Notes under the pieces: generated by a model
Databases searched by the model: none
What the model saw: only the letters and a program-made list of their open reading frames with translations
Told to the model about the DNA's origin: nothing
NCBI GenBank assembly: GCA_002633025.1
Contig: NMRB01000950.1
Coordinates: 162,121-226,120 of the forward strand
Length of the DNA: 64,000 bases
DNA from: Notospermus geniculatus
Lineage: Eukaryota; Nemertea; Pilidiophora; Heteronemertea; Lineidae
Reading direction: 5' to 3'
Position numbers and translations under genes: made by a program
Shown here: positions 20,097-30,630 of the stretch, in pieces
How the letters are laid out: every line of letters begins with the position of its first letter
Numbering within the stretch: position 1 is the first letter of the stretch

Positions 20097-20493
20097 CAGA
20101 TTCGGTAGGAACTATCAACAGATCGCTTGGATGGCTCGCTTCACTGATCCCAATTGCATTGTTGGCACTCACACGGAACTGATATGTCGTCCCAGGAACT
20201 AAATCCTCAAGAATATGCGAAGTATCGGGAACATACGGCACTGCCGCCTGCCAGATCCCCATCCCCTCTTCCGTGAATTCCACCGTATAACCCTGGATTG
20301 GGCAGTTTCCGTTAAACTGTGGGGGTGCCCATTCTAAATGCACGGAGGTCCCGGTTTGTTCGACTATCACAGGTTGTCCAGGGGGACTAGGTTTGTCGAC
20401 GACGTTGAGGCTGGCAGACGAGATGATGGACCCAAAATCGCTGGTCGCTATGCAGGCGTATTCCCCGCTTTGGTCGGCAGTGACATGGTGAAG
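20097..20493 (-). CDS. RhoGEF-kinase exon: end of Ig domain and fibronectin III domain
   Basis: Acceptor GATTTTCAG, donor AATCTG|GTAAGT, 397 bp, phase 0 to phase 1. Starts in the Ig fold with LHHVTADQSGEYACIATSDFG, where DxSGxYxC is the conserved Ig F-strand, then SASLNVV. A fibronectin type III domain follows: PSPPGQPVIVEQTGTSVHLEW (Trp of strand B), CPIQGYTVEF, then LVPGTTYQFRVSANNAIGIS. Ig-FN3-kinase order is that of Kalirin-type proteins. The cassette is thought to steer or regulate the kinase. Confidence 0.95.
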
Positions 20494-20630
20494 CTGAAAA
20501 TCATGGATATTCGAAATCATCTGCTACTAATTGAAAATATATGGCACTTTCTCTGTTGATTTTCTCTGATTTCGTAGAAATTGGTCAAACGCCTTTTCAG
20601 GCAAGTCAGAAAACAACATGCCCTACTCAA

Positions 20631-20848
20631 CTGCCCCCAAAGTCCAGCAGACGGCATCTTCTGTCCAAGTTTTCTCACAACCTATGGAACTGATTGAAAA
20701 ATATTTGAAGAAAGGTTGTGAAGAAAGGTTGTTCCTATCAACCATCTGAAGAATGTTTCTTCAAATTCTTTCCAATTCATTCCAAGGATTTTAGAAAACT
20801 TTATCAGAGAAGATACCGTCTGCTCAAACTTGGAGGCAGAGCAGACGA
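20631..20848. mobile_element. GCAGACG palindromic MITE
   Basis: Starts GCCCCCAAAGTCCAGCAGACG and ends ATACCGTCTGCTCAAACTTGG with GCAGACGAG. It has an internal 17-bp duplication (GAAGAAAGGTTGT twice). Intronic, between the Ig-coding exons. Confidence 0.75.
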
Positions 20849-20927
20849 GGTGACCACTGCCACATCTGGATAATCTGATATGTTTTGAGTGTGTAAGCGA
20901 ATGTCGCCATCATTTGACTCAACTTAC

Positions 20928-21140
20928 CACCAGGGTAGCTATCCCCTCATCGTCATAGTCCATTTTACTTCTCATAGAGGGCGCTACAAGGCACTGATTG
21001 GGAGCTTTCCATACAACCGTTGGTCTCGGGCGGCCGCAGACTTGACAGAACAAGACGGCAGTCTCGCCCGCTTGGATTGATTGGTCGGTCAGTGGTTGTT
21101 GGAAACTCGGTGGCATTTCGTAGCTGTCTTGGTTCAGTGA
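20928..21140 (-). CDS. RhoGEF-kinase exon: Ig domain, first part
   Basis: Acceptor CTCCTTCAG, donor CTGGTG|GTAAGT, 213 bp, phase 0 both ends. Reads YEMPPSFQQPLTDQSIQAGE, then AVLFCQVCGRPRPTVVWKAP: the B-strand Cys and C-strand Trp of an intermediate-set Ig domain. The partner Cys is in the next exon (GEYACIA). Residues 915-985. Confidence 0.95.
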
Positions 21141-21184
21141 CTGAAGGAGAACAAGATAATATCAGTCAACAGGATTAGCTAGAT

Positions 21185-21445
21185 TTTTCTATTAGGGCCG
21201 AACCATAATATTATTGCCCCTGGTAAGTACGGAAGAGGCCATCTCAAGCTACTCATGTTCCTCACTTGGATGGGATCTTTTACTTGCCCTTGCATAGACA
21301 CAAGGTACAAGGCACCACGGCTTACTGTCCCATGTGATGGACGTGAAGAGCCAGGGATGGATGATTCCATATGGCCTGGGATTCAAACCCTGGACCTGCC
21401 GTTTGCAAGCGGGCGCGATAACCGCTAGGCTATCAAGACATGAAG
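21185..21445 (-). mobile_element. tRNA-derived SINE, near full length
   Basis: Head at the 21445 end with GATAGCCTAGCGGTTATCGC (A box) and CCAGGGTTTGAATCCCAGGC (B box); body down to GGTTCGGCCCTAATAGAAAA. Intronic. Confidence 0.85.
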
Positions 21446-21459
21446 ATTCTCATCCTCAC

Positions 21460-21592
21460 CTTTCCTGATCCCTTCTCCTTGGAGTTTTTCCCAGAGTTCC
21501 TGTCAAGAGTTCCACCTCTAGAGTCGCCTTTTTCCTTCTTTCCCGAGTTTGGCTTGCGGAAATTTTTGAACGGCGACTGCCAGGATGTCTTC
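21460..21592 (-). CDS. RhoGEF-kinase exon: basic linker between SH3 and Ig
   Basis: Acceptor CTTACTACAG, donor GGAAAG|GTGAGG, 133 bp, phase 2 to phase 0. Lys/Ser/Gly-rich low-complexity linker (FKNFRKPNSGKKEKGDS, SGKNSKEKGSGK). Its only recognisable role is spacing the SH3 and Ig domains, and its strong positive charge could bind membrane lipids or a partner. Flanked by SINEs on both sides. Confidence 0.88.
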
Positions 21593-21604
21593 CTGTAGTA
21601 AGAT

Positions 21605-21840
21605 ATTATTGAATCAAGTATTTTATTTGTATGTTTCCATCAGGGCTGAAGCCATCATTATTGGCCCTGGAAAGTACGGAGGAGGCCATCTCAAGCTACT
21701 CATGTTCCTCACTTGGATGGGGTCTTTTACTTGCCCTTGCAAAGGACAGGATACAAGGCACCACAGCTTATTGTCCCATGCGACGGACGTGAAGATGATA
21801 TCCCATATGGCCTGGGATTCGAACCCGGGACCTGCCGAGT
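21605..21840 (-). mobile_element. tRNA-derived SINE, 5'-truncated
   Basis: Body and B box are present (CCGGGTTCGAATCCCAGGCC), but the A-box half of the tRNA head is missing beyond CTCGGCAGG. The 3' end carries the ATACAAATAAAA tail. It begins only about 13 bases before the exon acceptor at 21593. Confidence 0.8.
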
Positions 21841-22004
21841 GAATCAAGTGGAAAACGGCAGACACAGTCAGTGGTATTTAAGGTAATTATTAGCCAATTT
21901 TATCTGGCAACAGCTTATTCTTTAGAGTTATTTGAAGAATTCTCATGCAAAATGCTCAGTAATGCATGTAGGAGGAAACCAGACATCCTGGTTAAAGCAC
22001 AAAC

Positions 22005-22219
22005 CTGGTCAAACTCCCCTCCCCTTCTCGGAAACCCACGATAACGAATGCGGGTATACTTCCTTCAGCGGCAGGGGAGCTGTCATTCGGTGGGCGATGT
22101 ACGACGTAGCTGTTTGGAGCGGTCGATAAAATCTGCACCATCTCTCCTTTAGCGACAGAGATCTCGTCTTCCTTGATGGCCGTGTAGTCCATCAAGACTT
22201 TAACAGTGCTGCCCTCTGT
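22005..22219 (-). CDS. RhoGEF-kinase exon: SH3 domain
   Basis: Acceptor CCTTTCAG, donor ACCAG|GTTTGT (weaker donor), 215 bp, phase 0 to phase 2. Reads VKVLMDYTAIKEDEISVAKG (ALYDY-type start and acidic RT loop), EMVQILSTAPNSYVVH, then PAAEGSIPAFVI (strand with the Pro of the ligand groove). The usual Trp after the n-Src loop is not evident, so peptide binding may be atypical. Matches the SH3 that follows GEF2 in Trio and Kalirin. Confidence 0.9.
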
Positions 22220-22276
22220 CTGAAAGGACGGAATCAAGTCCACGGTCACATTTTTTCCAGTTTATGGGAGACTTTA

Positions 22277-22629
22277 AGGGCTCACATTTGGGGGCGATTA
22301 GGGCGACGTGGGGCGAAAATTTCGCCCAAAATCGCCCAAAATAACTCCCAGGGAGGCATAAAGTCGCCTAAAGAAATTTTTTTTTAAGGGGAATATGATC
22401 CCCTCTGAAGCATTTTCTGCACCCCAAAATGCCCAAATCCGCTCCTAAATGCCCTAAAATATCATCATTAAGTGTTAATTTCTTGCAAAGAGGCTGAAAT
22501 CAAACAACTTTGTTAGATATGTCGTCCACAAACTTTATGTGAAGTCTCCCTCTTGAGAGTGAAGTCTCCCAAAATTTTGAGGAGGGAGACAATATTTCTC
22601 CCTAATTTTAGACCCAAGTGTGAGCCCTG
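22277..22629. mobile_element. AGGGCTCACA MITE
   Basis: Terminal repeats AAGGGCTCACATTTGGG and CCCAAGTGTGAGCCCTG. ACTTTA lies next to both ends and probably represents a 6-7 bp target duplication. The interior contains paired GGGCGA / TCGCCC and GGGAGAC / GTCTCCC motifs. Intronic, between SH3 and the Pro-rich exon. Confidence 0.7.
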
Positions 22630-22815
22630 AACTTTACTGCCGTTAGATGCCATAACCAGTAAGTACGTCATGAAATTAGACGTCATAGAGCAGAAATGCA
22701 TGCCTCAACGTCAAATTTTGTGACAGGCGCCCTCTAACGGCGGTAAAGCCTCCCACTGCACACGCAAAACTGAGAGCCGAAAATACGGCGAAAACGGGTT
22801 TCTAAGACGACTTAC

Positions 22816-23317
22816 CGGTGCAGGGTCAACAGCGTCCTGGAATCCACTGTCGGCGCTGACCTGCTGGCGCATATGTCGTTGTTGTTGTTGCTTTTGAATG
22901 TCAAATCGGCTATCATCTTGGGCAAGATCGGGCGAGTGTAGATTAGCATAAACCTCTGGCGGTCTCACGGGCGTATCGCTCCGTGATCGTCTCGTCAGAG
23001 TTCTGAATCCTTCAAATATGTTACGTTTTCGTTCTTGTTTTGGCGATCCGGATCGTTTCACGGGAGATGCGGTTTCATTCGGTGGGGTTGACGGCGATTT
23101 TTCCTTCTTGGACATTGGTAGGTTTAACGGACTTGGTACAGATCGGCAGCGTGTTGTGTATTTTTTATCCTTGGATTTGCCGCCACTGGGGCCAGGCGGC
23201 GGGATACCCGTCGCGTACGGAAGTGTTGAATAATGTGGTGGTGGTTCGTCAGGGGTGGTTGAATTTGAATTCCTGAGTTGGGTGTTACGAGGCAGACTGC
23301 CGAATTCTGGGACTGAC
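22816..23317 (-). CDS. RhoGEF-kinase exon: Ser/Pro-rich linker between PH2 and SH3
   Basis: Acceptor TTCTCTTTTAG, donor GCACCG|GTAAGT, 502 bp, phase 2 to phase 0. Low-complexity sequence: SVPEFGSLPRNTQL, PDEPPPHYSTLPYATG, PPPGPSGGKSKDKK, RSRSDTPVRPPEVYANLHSP and a poly-Gln patch QKQQQQR. The basic RKRNIFEGFRTLTRRSRSDTP stretch and PVRPP look like phosphorylation and SH3-binding sites. Linkers at this position in the family are variable, which fits. Confidence 0.9.
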
Positions 23318-23689
23318 CTAAAAGAGAAAATACTCGGGTTATGTCCCGCTGGGATTGGGCGCGAACCGTCGCCCACAACGATGAAAGCACATTATGTTGA
23401 CTAAACAATAAACATGCACATAATACACCTCCATGTCACTTTGGAATGTTGAACCACGTCAATTTCAAGGCCTTGTCTAATGACAATAGGTTGAGCTGAC
23501 TTTCAGGCTGAGCTGTGTTTGTAACACAGGCGGTATAAGGCGGTCGGTCCATTCACGCGACTTTCGAGCGGCAGACGCTCGATAGCATTGTTTTTTTCCA
23601 CCGCGTTGGTCGTGGACAAAGGATGCGACATCGCGCGGCACGAAAATCGCGTGAATGGATTCTTAGGCTAAGGCTTAAAGTGCCTTAAG

Positions 23690-23990
23690 AACAAATGTGC
23701 CCACTCTAGCAAAAGTAGGCACTTGTCGGATCCGAGGAAAGGGTTAACGGCCTTACAACACAATAGCTCAAATGTATGTCTCTGCTGGTTGACAATAGTA
23801 GTGGACAGCAGTGATAATGGCTGGTATTCATAAAAGCTAGCAAATGCTTTTACTTCAGGTTTTGTAATACATTTACATTGGACCTCGTTGTACAAATCTT
23901 CAGGAAAAGCATTTGCTAACTTTTATAAATACCAGCCAATAGTTGAGTGAACTGATGACCAGTGATGATCACTTGTGACAAGCGCCTGCA
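23690..23990 (-). repeat. Dispersed repeat split by a MITE
   Basis: Related to sequence at 18790-18910, 37930-38260 and 42430-42760: GATGACCAGTGATGATCACTTG, GTGGACAGCAGTGAT, GGTTGACAATAGTAGT, AGCAAAAGT. In this copy a GGCTGGTATT MITE (23819-23937) interrupts it with an AAT duplication. Confidence 0.65.
23819..23937. mobile_element. GGCTGGTATTCATAAAAG palindromic MITE with AAT duplication
   Basis: Perfect termini GGCTGGTATTCATAAAAGC and GCTAACTTTTATAAATACCAGCC-type end, flanked by AAT at 23816-23818 and 23938-23940. The uninterrupted host repeat near 18864 shows the pre-insertion order. Confidence 0.85.
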
Positions 23991-25425
23991 GTTGGTGCAG
24001 CGGGCCACAACTGGGTGGAGCGGGCCACAACTGGGTGGAGCGGGCCACAACTGGGCTGAGCTATTTGAAAGCTGAGCTATGTATTGTAATGCCAACATAA
24101 AGTGACTGAAAAGACCCCAACACTTTCACCTCGGCTATCAGGCCACCCCTCAATTAAGGACATGTCCTTTAAGGCCAGTTTATACTGAGCACAACTACGA
24201 ACATGAACACAGCAGAAGCTACGTTTTTCCTTGTCAAGCTGCTTCAGAACCAAACTTTTTCACATTTGCAGTCACAATCTGCATAAACTGGCCCTTAGAT
24301 GCCTTTTCCATCATTCAACATTTCAAGTAAAGTCGAATTTCGCAAATTTTCGACCGCCTCAGGCACTTTCTAGTAGAGATCCCAGATCTCTATTAGAAAT
24401 CCCACTTCTGGGATCTCCTCTAGAAAGTGCCTGAGGAAGACCCCGGTTGGGGTAAAAAATTCGCGAAATTCGGAGACGACTTTACTTTTACTACCGGTAC
24501 ATGTATCATTTTGTGTGTCGTTTTTTTGTGCTCTATGGTGGATATTCAACATTCCAAAGCAGAACATCGAAATCAAACTGAATGTGTGACACATTTACAG
24601 CATTCTGTGTTCAACTAGGCCTACAGATGATTTCAAACAATGTCGGACATTTTGTACTACCCCGAACACCCATACCAACAATTTCCCAGGGAAAATTCCC
24701 ATCTTCATCTTTTCCATAAACATTGAAAATCTACCGAATTCTCCACGGCCAAAACTTGACAAATTCAACATTTGAGAATAAATCCACAAAGAATACAAAT
24801 GTTTCAGAAAATTTAAGAATTTAAAGAGAGAAATCCAGAGTTAAAGCTAAACATATTTGAATGAAACAAAGTTTGAGAAAACAAGAATATTTCACCTAAA
24901 TAACTTCCGATGAAAATTCTTCCCTGATTCATCCTACTGTTGCTATTTTACATCCCCCAATGTTCAAGTTTCCAATTTAAAAGATATTAATTATCAAGAA
25001 TATTTTTTCCCTTGTGCACCCAGAGAGAGAAAGAGACCAAGGCAGACAACAGGTCAAGTATTTCCAATTTTCACATCAAGGCAAACTGCAAGGATCAACT
25101 GCAGATCATGGCCTGAAGTAGGCAATTCATTTAAAAGTTTGGTAAGCTGAGGAGAGGAAAACCCAGGCAGGAGACGTGTGAACGCAGGGAAGGGGAAGAA
25201 ATGCAGGGACCGGGACCAAGGTTTGGACAAGTCAGGTTTGATGAAGAGTTCAAGAATGGGGGTAATGGAAGGAAAGCATTGTGTGAGTACTACTCCAACA
25301 CGATGACTATCTTTGTTATTTCTACTCTCAAAGAATTTATATCAATATCAGTTACACAACAATCTAAAGAAGCAATCATTCCATTTTAATACTTTCCACT
25401 GGGAAATGATCAGAGATGCCTATTT
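23991..25425. other. Intron sequence, no exon seen
   Basis: It holds a 21-bp tandem repeat GCGGGCCACAACTGGGTGGA (three copies, 23998-24058), a palindromic element around 24163-24298 with ends AAGGCCAGTTTATAC and GCATAAACTGGCCCTT, and a hairpin GATCTCTAC / AGATCCCA around 24370-24430. The rest is unremarkable AT-rich intron of the GEF-kinase gene. Confidence 0.45.
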
Positions 25426-25870
25426 TTGCAGGGTGGTACAACCAAGTGCTGACAGTCACCAACCCTGTTTATCTGACATTGTAGGAGGTACAACCAAGTG
25501 CTGAGTCACCAACCCTGTTCATTTTGACTTGATGGGTGGTACAAGCAAGTGCTGAGAGTCACCAGCCCAGTTCACCATGACGTGCAAGGTGGTACAACCA
25601 AGCGCTGACAGTCTATAGTTCATCGTGACCTGCAGAGTGGTAGAGCAACCAAGTGCTGCGAGTCACCAACCCTGTTCATTTTGACCTGTAGGGTGGTACA
25701 ACCAAGTGCCGAGAGTCAATAACCCTGTTCATTTTAACTTGCACGGTGGTACAACCAAGTGCTGGGAGTCACCAACCAAGTTCATCCTGATTTTGTAGGT
25801 GGTACAACCAAGTTCACCCTGATTTTGTAGGTGGTACAACCGAGTGCTGAGAGTCACCAACCCTGTTCAC
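25426..25870 (+). repeat. 55-60 bp tandem repeat with GGTGGTACAACCAAGTGCTG
   Basis: About eight units of GGTGGTACAACCAAGTGCTG, AGAGTCACCAACCCTGTTCA and TTTTGACTTG spacers, with length variation between units. Intronic. Confidence 0.8.
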
Positions 25871-26084
25871 CGTGACATGCCACTCAGCAAGGACAGAACC
25901 CACTGTAAGCAAAAGCCATTCTGTATTACCAGCAGGAGGGATACAATTGAATTGTTAAACCGTGAAATAGCAAAGAGGAAAATGCAAGAGTTTATCTATA
26001 ATTCATGCTCACCTTCATTACAAGAAGTGATCAGGGGAGAGAGGGTGAAATCTGATTAGCGAACTTTTATAATAAGCAGGGTGT

Positions 26085-26235
26085 TCGGGACAAACGTTTT
26101 TGTGAAAATTCTTTGAGGACGATGGTTGAATCAGTCCAACTGGTTGACACTGCCTTNAGCAGGGTGTTCGGGACAAACGTTTTTGTGAAAATTCTTTGAG
26201 GAAGATTGCTGAATCAGTCCAACTGGTTGACACCA
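26085..26235. other. Assembly join with duplicated flanks
   Basis: About 62 bp starting AGCAGGGTGTTCGGGACAAA occur on both sides of the single N at 26157, differing by a few bases. Identical ends flanking a placeholder N are what an unmerged contig overlap looks like. A true tandem duplication is the alternative. Confidence 0.7.
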
Positions 26236-27318
26236 AGTCCAAGCCTGCAGGACCCCCCCCCCCTCCCCATGTCCTAGTTTGCAAACAAGTTCAGGTTACG
26301 AAATGTGCCACCAAAAGGCAAAATTCCGAACTTTGACCTCTGTGACCTTGAAAAGTAGGTCAAACCCTACATTGACAAAACTGTACACTGTACTCTACCA
26401 TGACAAAATTGACCAGAACGGAAAACTTGCCTGCCTGACTGAAGTTCAGTAAACTAGCCCAGGCCCAGCTGCCCAATGATAATTCAACTGACTGTAGGCC
26501 TGTATGTTATCTTTCAACTGCCTATACTCCCTCGGTCAAAAGCTACCCAGATTGGTACTGGATGAAGGAATGCCTACTGTGTACAGATATATGAGCAATG
26601 ACAGGAACCTGTAGCCAGATTTCATGAATAAAATCGTTCGAAATTTTTAACTGATGGCGATCTCGGCAGAGAGAGATCATCCTGAAGTTACCAACCAACT
26701 TGAGGCTTTGGAAAACATTCAATCTTCACTTCATGGGGAGATACCGTTCCATCAGTTGTATGATAGAGAGACAAGGAAAAAACAGCAAAATCATTTCATC
26801 TTGCGACAAAATTCCTGTAATTGCTCTAAAACAACATTATACTATCTGTTAGTGCTTCTCTAACACTGGAGGTCAAGTTTCATGGAGTGGAAGTGACCAT
26901 GTATACTTTTCAGGATGACTGGCTTCACTCCAGCTCAATACACCAATTTCACATCTCGCACGATCGCAGCGCCCCTAGTAGAATTTTCAACAGCCACTTC
27001 CGTTTTCAACCTCACTACCAGGAGTATGGGCAAAAATTTCCTGGACCAAGGTTGAATTGCGCACATTGGTTCCCAATGCCGCCACCAGGGGACTGATCCC
27101 TGGCGGCGGTATCGGAAACCAACACGTGTTTTTCAACCTCGATCTAGGAAATATAAGTGGCCGTTGGAAATTCTACCAGGGGCACTGCGACCGTGCGAGA
27201 TGTGAAATTGGTGTATTCACAGTTTTCATAAACCTTTAAAGGGATACCGCAGGGAGGCCTTCTTATCCCCATGTTATTCAAGGTGGCCAAGGTCACATGA
27301 CGAGAAACTTGGCCAATA

Positions 27319-27559
27319 GACCATTCTCAAATTGACGTAAACAACAAAGATGTGCGCACTTCCACCGAAATCTCAACCACAACCTCGGTCTGAAACTGAA
27401 TGACATGACACAGACAACCCCACGACAGTGACATCGAAGACATTGCGTCAGAGTCGACCATTGCTGAATCATGGATGGCGTCACGTCACCCGGTTTCAGA
27501 TCGAGGTTCTGGTTGAGATTTCGGCGGAAGTGCGCAGATCTGCGAATTCGAGAATGGTC
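27319..27559. mobile_element. GACCATTCTC palindromic MITE, TA target
   Basis: Ends GACCATTCTCAAATT and GAATTCGAGAATGGTC, flanked by TA. Each arm contains GCGCACTTCC.CCGAAATC and CCTCGRTCTGAAAC with complements in the other arm, so the whole 241 bp folds back. TA duplication fits the Tc1/mariner superfamily. Other copies: 35875-36116, 40373-40621, 51641-51886, 62016-62453. Confidence 0.85.
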
Positions 27560-27758
27560 TATGCAACAAGCTCTGCCAGGTAGAACTACCACTTGTAAGT
27601 CAAGAACATAATTTACCAACACACCAGTCAAATCTATTCATTTCAACTTCAAGGCCCGTCCAATTCCATGAAACTTGCCAAGGGTGCGGCGCCGCGTGAT
27701 CGGACAACATTAAGAATATTGTAATGAAAATTGAATGCTTACACAGTGGCTTACTTAC

Positions 27759-27804
27759 AGTTCTTTCGTCAACTCTTTCTGATACGCGATGGGCGACTGG
27801 AGGG
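27759..27804 (-). CDS. RhoGEF-kinase micro-exon after the PH domain
   Basis: Only 46 bp, acceptor GTGTTGCAG, donor GAACT|GTAAGT, phase 1 to phase 2. Encodes ALQSPIAYQKELTKE, the conserved segment that directly follows the second PH domain in Trio/Kalirin proteins. It supplies the one-base phase shift needed between the PH exon (exit phase 1) and the Pro-rich exon (entry phase 2), which strongly supports it. Confidence 0.93.
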
Positions 27805-28050
27805 CTGCAACACAAACAGAGAAAGCGTCACGGATTAGAAATGATCAAGTGAAACACCGTGAGTTAGTAAATGATGGAATATCTGGTGGCAGATGTCTCT
27901 CCAAGCCTGTTTTTACATTCAGTAGGAGGAAACCAGACTTCCGGCCTCCACACACTTGTACGTTCACGTTGCATTTGGCAGGAAAATCCTGTTATTTTCT
28001 GCCGCACTGCTTCCATACTTTCGGCAAATAAGAAAATTGCACCACAATAC

Positions 28051-28391
28051 CACGGGCAGATCCAGGATTTGGGAAAAGAGGGGGTACTCTGTGCTAGAAA
28101 CATTGAAATCTGCGATGAATTTCAATGATTTGCTCCAAATTCCAGAATTTCACAGTCGATTTTACAGATTTGTTGGCCAATAGAGGCTATGCACTGACGT
28201 CATCAAATGACGTCATCAATGGGTATGACGCCACGTGTTGGATGGAAAATGGACGGAGCACGTGGTCAGATGCACTGCGTCAGCATGTCACAACGTCCAT
28301 CCAACATGGCGTCACCTCGCTGATGACGTCACGTGCATAGCCTCTATAGGGGAGGCACGCACCCGGGCGCCCCCCTATGGATCCGCGCCTG
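28051..28391 (+). mobile_element. CAGG...GGATCC MITE containing a nested MITE
   Basis: Outer element starts CACGGGCAGATCCAGGATTT and ends CTATGGATCCGCGCCTG. The family interior is broken at TTGTTGGCCA by another element (28183-28344) and resumes with GGGGAGGCACGCACCCGG. Removing the insert gives a normal copy. Confidence 0.8.
28183..28344. mobile_element. GAGGCTATGCAC palindromic MITE, TA target, nested
   Basis: Arms GAGGCTATGCACTGACGTCA and TGACGTCACGTGCATAGCCTC, with inner arms GTTGGATGG / CCATCCAAC, flanked by TA on both sides. Two TGACGTCA (CRE-type) sites are carried in the arms. Confidence 0.85.
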
Positions 28392-29170
28392 AATGTGGAC
28401 AAGTGTGTGGAGACCTTTATGCACAAAACTGGAAAAATCTGAAACTTTACCATAAATTAGTTCAAAGAACTCATTTTTTAAACTTCTCTGGGGTTCTTTT
28501 CAATGAGGATATAATTTGGAGGAAAGTTCTCTACCAGATATTCCAGCTCACATTCCATGAGGCATTTGTATTAGACACTAACTACATTCAAACACAGAGC
28601 AATTCATTGATGAAAGTTCACCTGATCCCTCAAAACAGGGGAAGTACATGGGTATTGGACGAACTGACCCAGTGACCTAGTTTTACACGATCCAATGACC
28701 TAGTTTTAACGACCTTGACCCCAAAATAACCTTGACCTTAATACATGTGACCTCACATTTCACCAGAATTGCTCTGTTGTAATGCCTCATTTGAAAACGC
28801 AGCATTTTTGTCAATAGGAGCTTGTCAGTGAGTTGACCAATAGGTGTCACTACAGCCTAATTCAATGCATATAGCGGACCCATTCATTCTCGCTTGAGCA
28901 CCAATCAAGAAGTTTCTTTTGGATTGGTCCGCTAGAACTTTGCTGCCATCTTTTGGCAATACTCCTGACTGCTCCTATTTAAACCAACTTCAGAGGGGAC
29001 TTAACAACTATTTCAGAGTAAGTAACATGCTGCGGGGGTAATTTCAAATGAGACATTTGGGTTCAGTTTGAATGCACACACAATGCAAAGATTTTCAAGA
29101 AAACGCTCTGCTCTTTGAAATGGTCGGTGATTTCTAGCAACAGCACCAAACTTCAGCATACAGGTACCTT

Positions 29171-29305
29171 AGGCTGATTTTACATCGCATGACACGCGAC
29201 ACGAACACGTAGGCGAACAAAGGTTTCATGGGATGAATCCTCTGTGAAGCCATTTTACACCTGCGTGTTCATGTCGCGTGTCATCCGATGTAAAATCAGC
29301 CTTAC
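29171..29305. mobile_element. AAGGCTGATTTTACATCG hairpin element
   Basis: Arms TAGGCTGATTTTACATCGCA and ATCCGATGTAAAATCAGCCTTA, with inner pairs GACACGCGACA / TGTCGCGTGTC. About 135 bp; the target duplication is probably TTA/TAA-like but unclear. Confidence 0.7.
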
Positions 29306-29535
29306 AGTAAAATCAAGACACACAGGACAAACAAGTATGAACAGATTCTCAGAGGCTGTTCAGGCCAAAACAACCATTGAATATGCTGTGTTAGGGCTTG
29401 TATCATGTTTGACATTCAATCGTCTGTAGGCCCTGACACAGCATAATCATGGTTTTTATGGCTTAGAATGACTGCCGCTCTGAGAATCCAGGCTTTCACA
29501 TCACCAGACAAGGACGGTCGGCACCACTACAAGCT

Positions 29536-29733
29536 TAACCCATCTGCCCCCCAGGTTCAAGCAGACGATGTCTTCTCTTGAAATCTTTTGAAATGAATTG
29601 GAAAAAAATTAGAGGAAACTTTCTTCAGAAGGCTGGTAGGAACAACATTTCTTCAAATATTTCTTAATCAAAACCACAGGATGTGAGAAAACTTTGACAG
29701 AAGATGTCGTCTGCTGGACATCGGTGGTAGACA
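29536..29733. mobile_element. GCAGACG palindromic MITE
   Basis: Starts TTAACCCATCTGCCCCCCAG, contains AGCAGACGATGTCTTCTC and the paired centre ATTTCTTCAAATATTTCTT, and ends GATGTCGTCTGCTGGACATC. The left TTAA is preserved. Confidence 0.75.
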
Positions 29734-30329
29734 AGTTCAGACATAAACAAATACAAGCATGAATAGAAATAAAGGTATCCTACAACTCAAAAGACAGGAA
29801 TACCATGATCATACAACTACAACAAACAAATGAACTAAAGGCAAACACTAAACCATAACCTAAAACTAAATGTACCTCGTTTGAGTAAGTCTACCATGGA
29901 CAGCAAACTCAACACACACAAAATTTCCGTGCTTTCAAGATGGCTGCCACAAATCCTAACTATCATGCCAAGAACTTGTTATCTTACTCTTTTTACCCCC
30001 TCCTCCCCCCCCCTCGCCGGTGTCATAAACTNTCATAAACTGTGTTCATGCAACTGACAGATTCAGCTAGCCAGTCAGAATAGGTCAAATCCCGTAATAC
30101 TGCTTTTGACCACCAGAGGGCCACCAGCGATGAGTTAGTAGGACTACGGGTTTTATTAGTAGCTATTTCACTACCGGTACGGATATTTCAATATCAGAAT
30201 GTGCAAGTTGCATTATCAGCAAGAAATTTGGCCCTTATACAATTAGGTTTAGGTTCCTAAGGAACTGAAATAAAGGTGATCATTGTAATGTAATGTTCAT
30301 ACATATATCAATGAAATTTGTGCGAAGTG

Positions 30330-30630
30330 ACATCTATGTAACTCAAGTCATTGGTAATTTAGTGATATCTATGGAACTCAAGGTCATTCCAAGGTCATAG
30401 GTGACAAAGTGACATCTATGAAACTCAAGGTCATTTGAAGGTCATTGATAACAAAGTGACATCTACGTAACTCAAGGTCATTTCAAAGTCATTGCTAACA
30501 AAGCGACATCTATGTAACTCAAGGTCATTGGTAACAAAGTGACATCTGTGTAAGCAACTCAAGGTCATTTGAAGGTCATTGGTGACAAACTGTCATCTGT
30601 GTATGGAAATAAAGGTCATTTCAAGGGGAT
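30330..30630 (+). repeat. Tandem repeat of CTCAAGGTCATT units
   Basis: About seven units of 45-60 bp: AAGTGACATCTATGTAACTC followed by AAGGTCATTYSAAGGTCATTG. Each unit carries one or two TCAAGGTCA sequences, the extended half-site bound by monomeric nuclear receptors of the NR5A and ERR type. Whether any receptor uses it is unknown. Confidence 0.8.

Larger units (their letters stand above)
28400..30325. other. Intron sequence with several repeats
   Basis: No exon found. It contains the inverted copy of the 2155-2312 repeat (28832-28985), a palindromic element at 29171-29305 (AGGCTGATTTTACATCG and its complement), a GCAGACG MITE at 29536-29733, and an assembly join at 30032 where TCATAAACT is duplicated on each side of an N. 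Confidence 0.5.
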
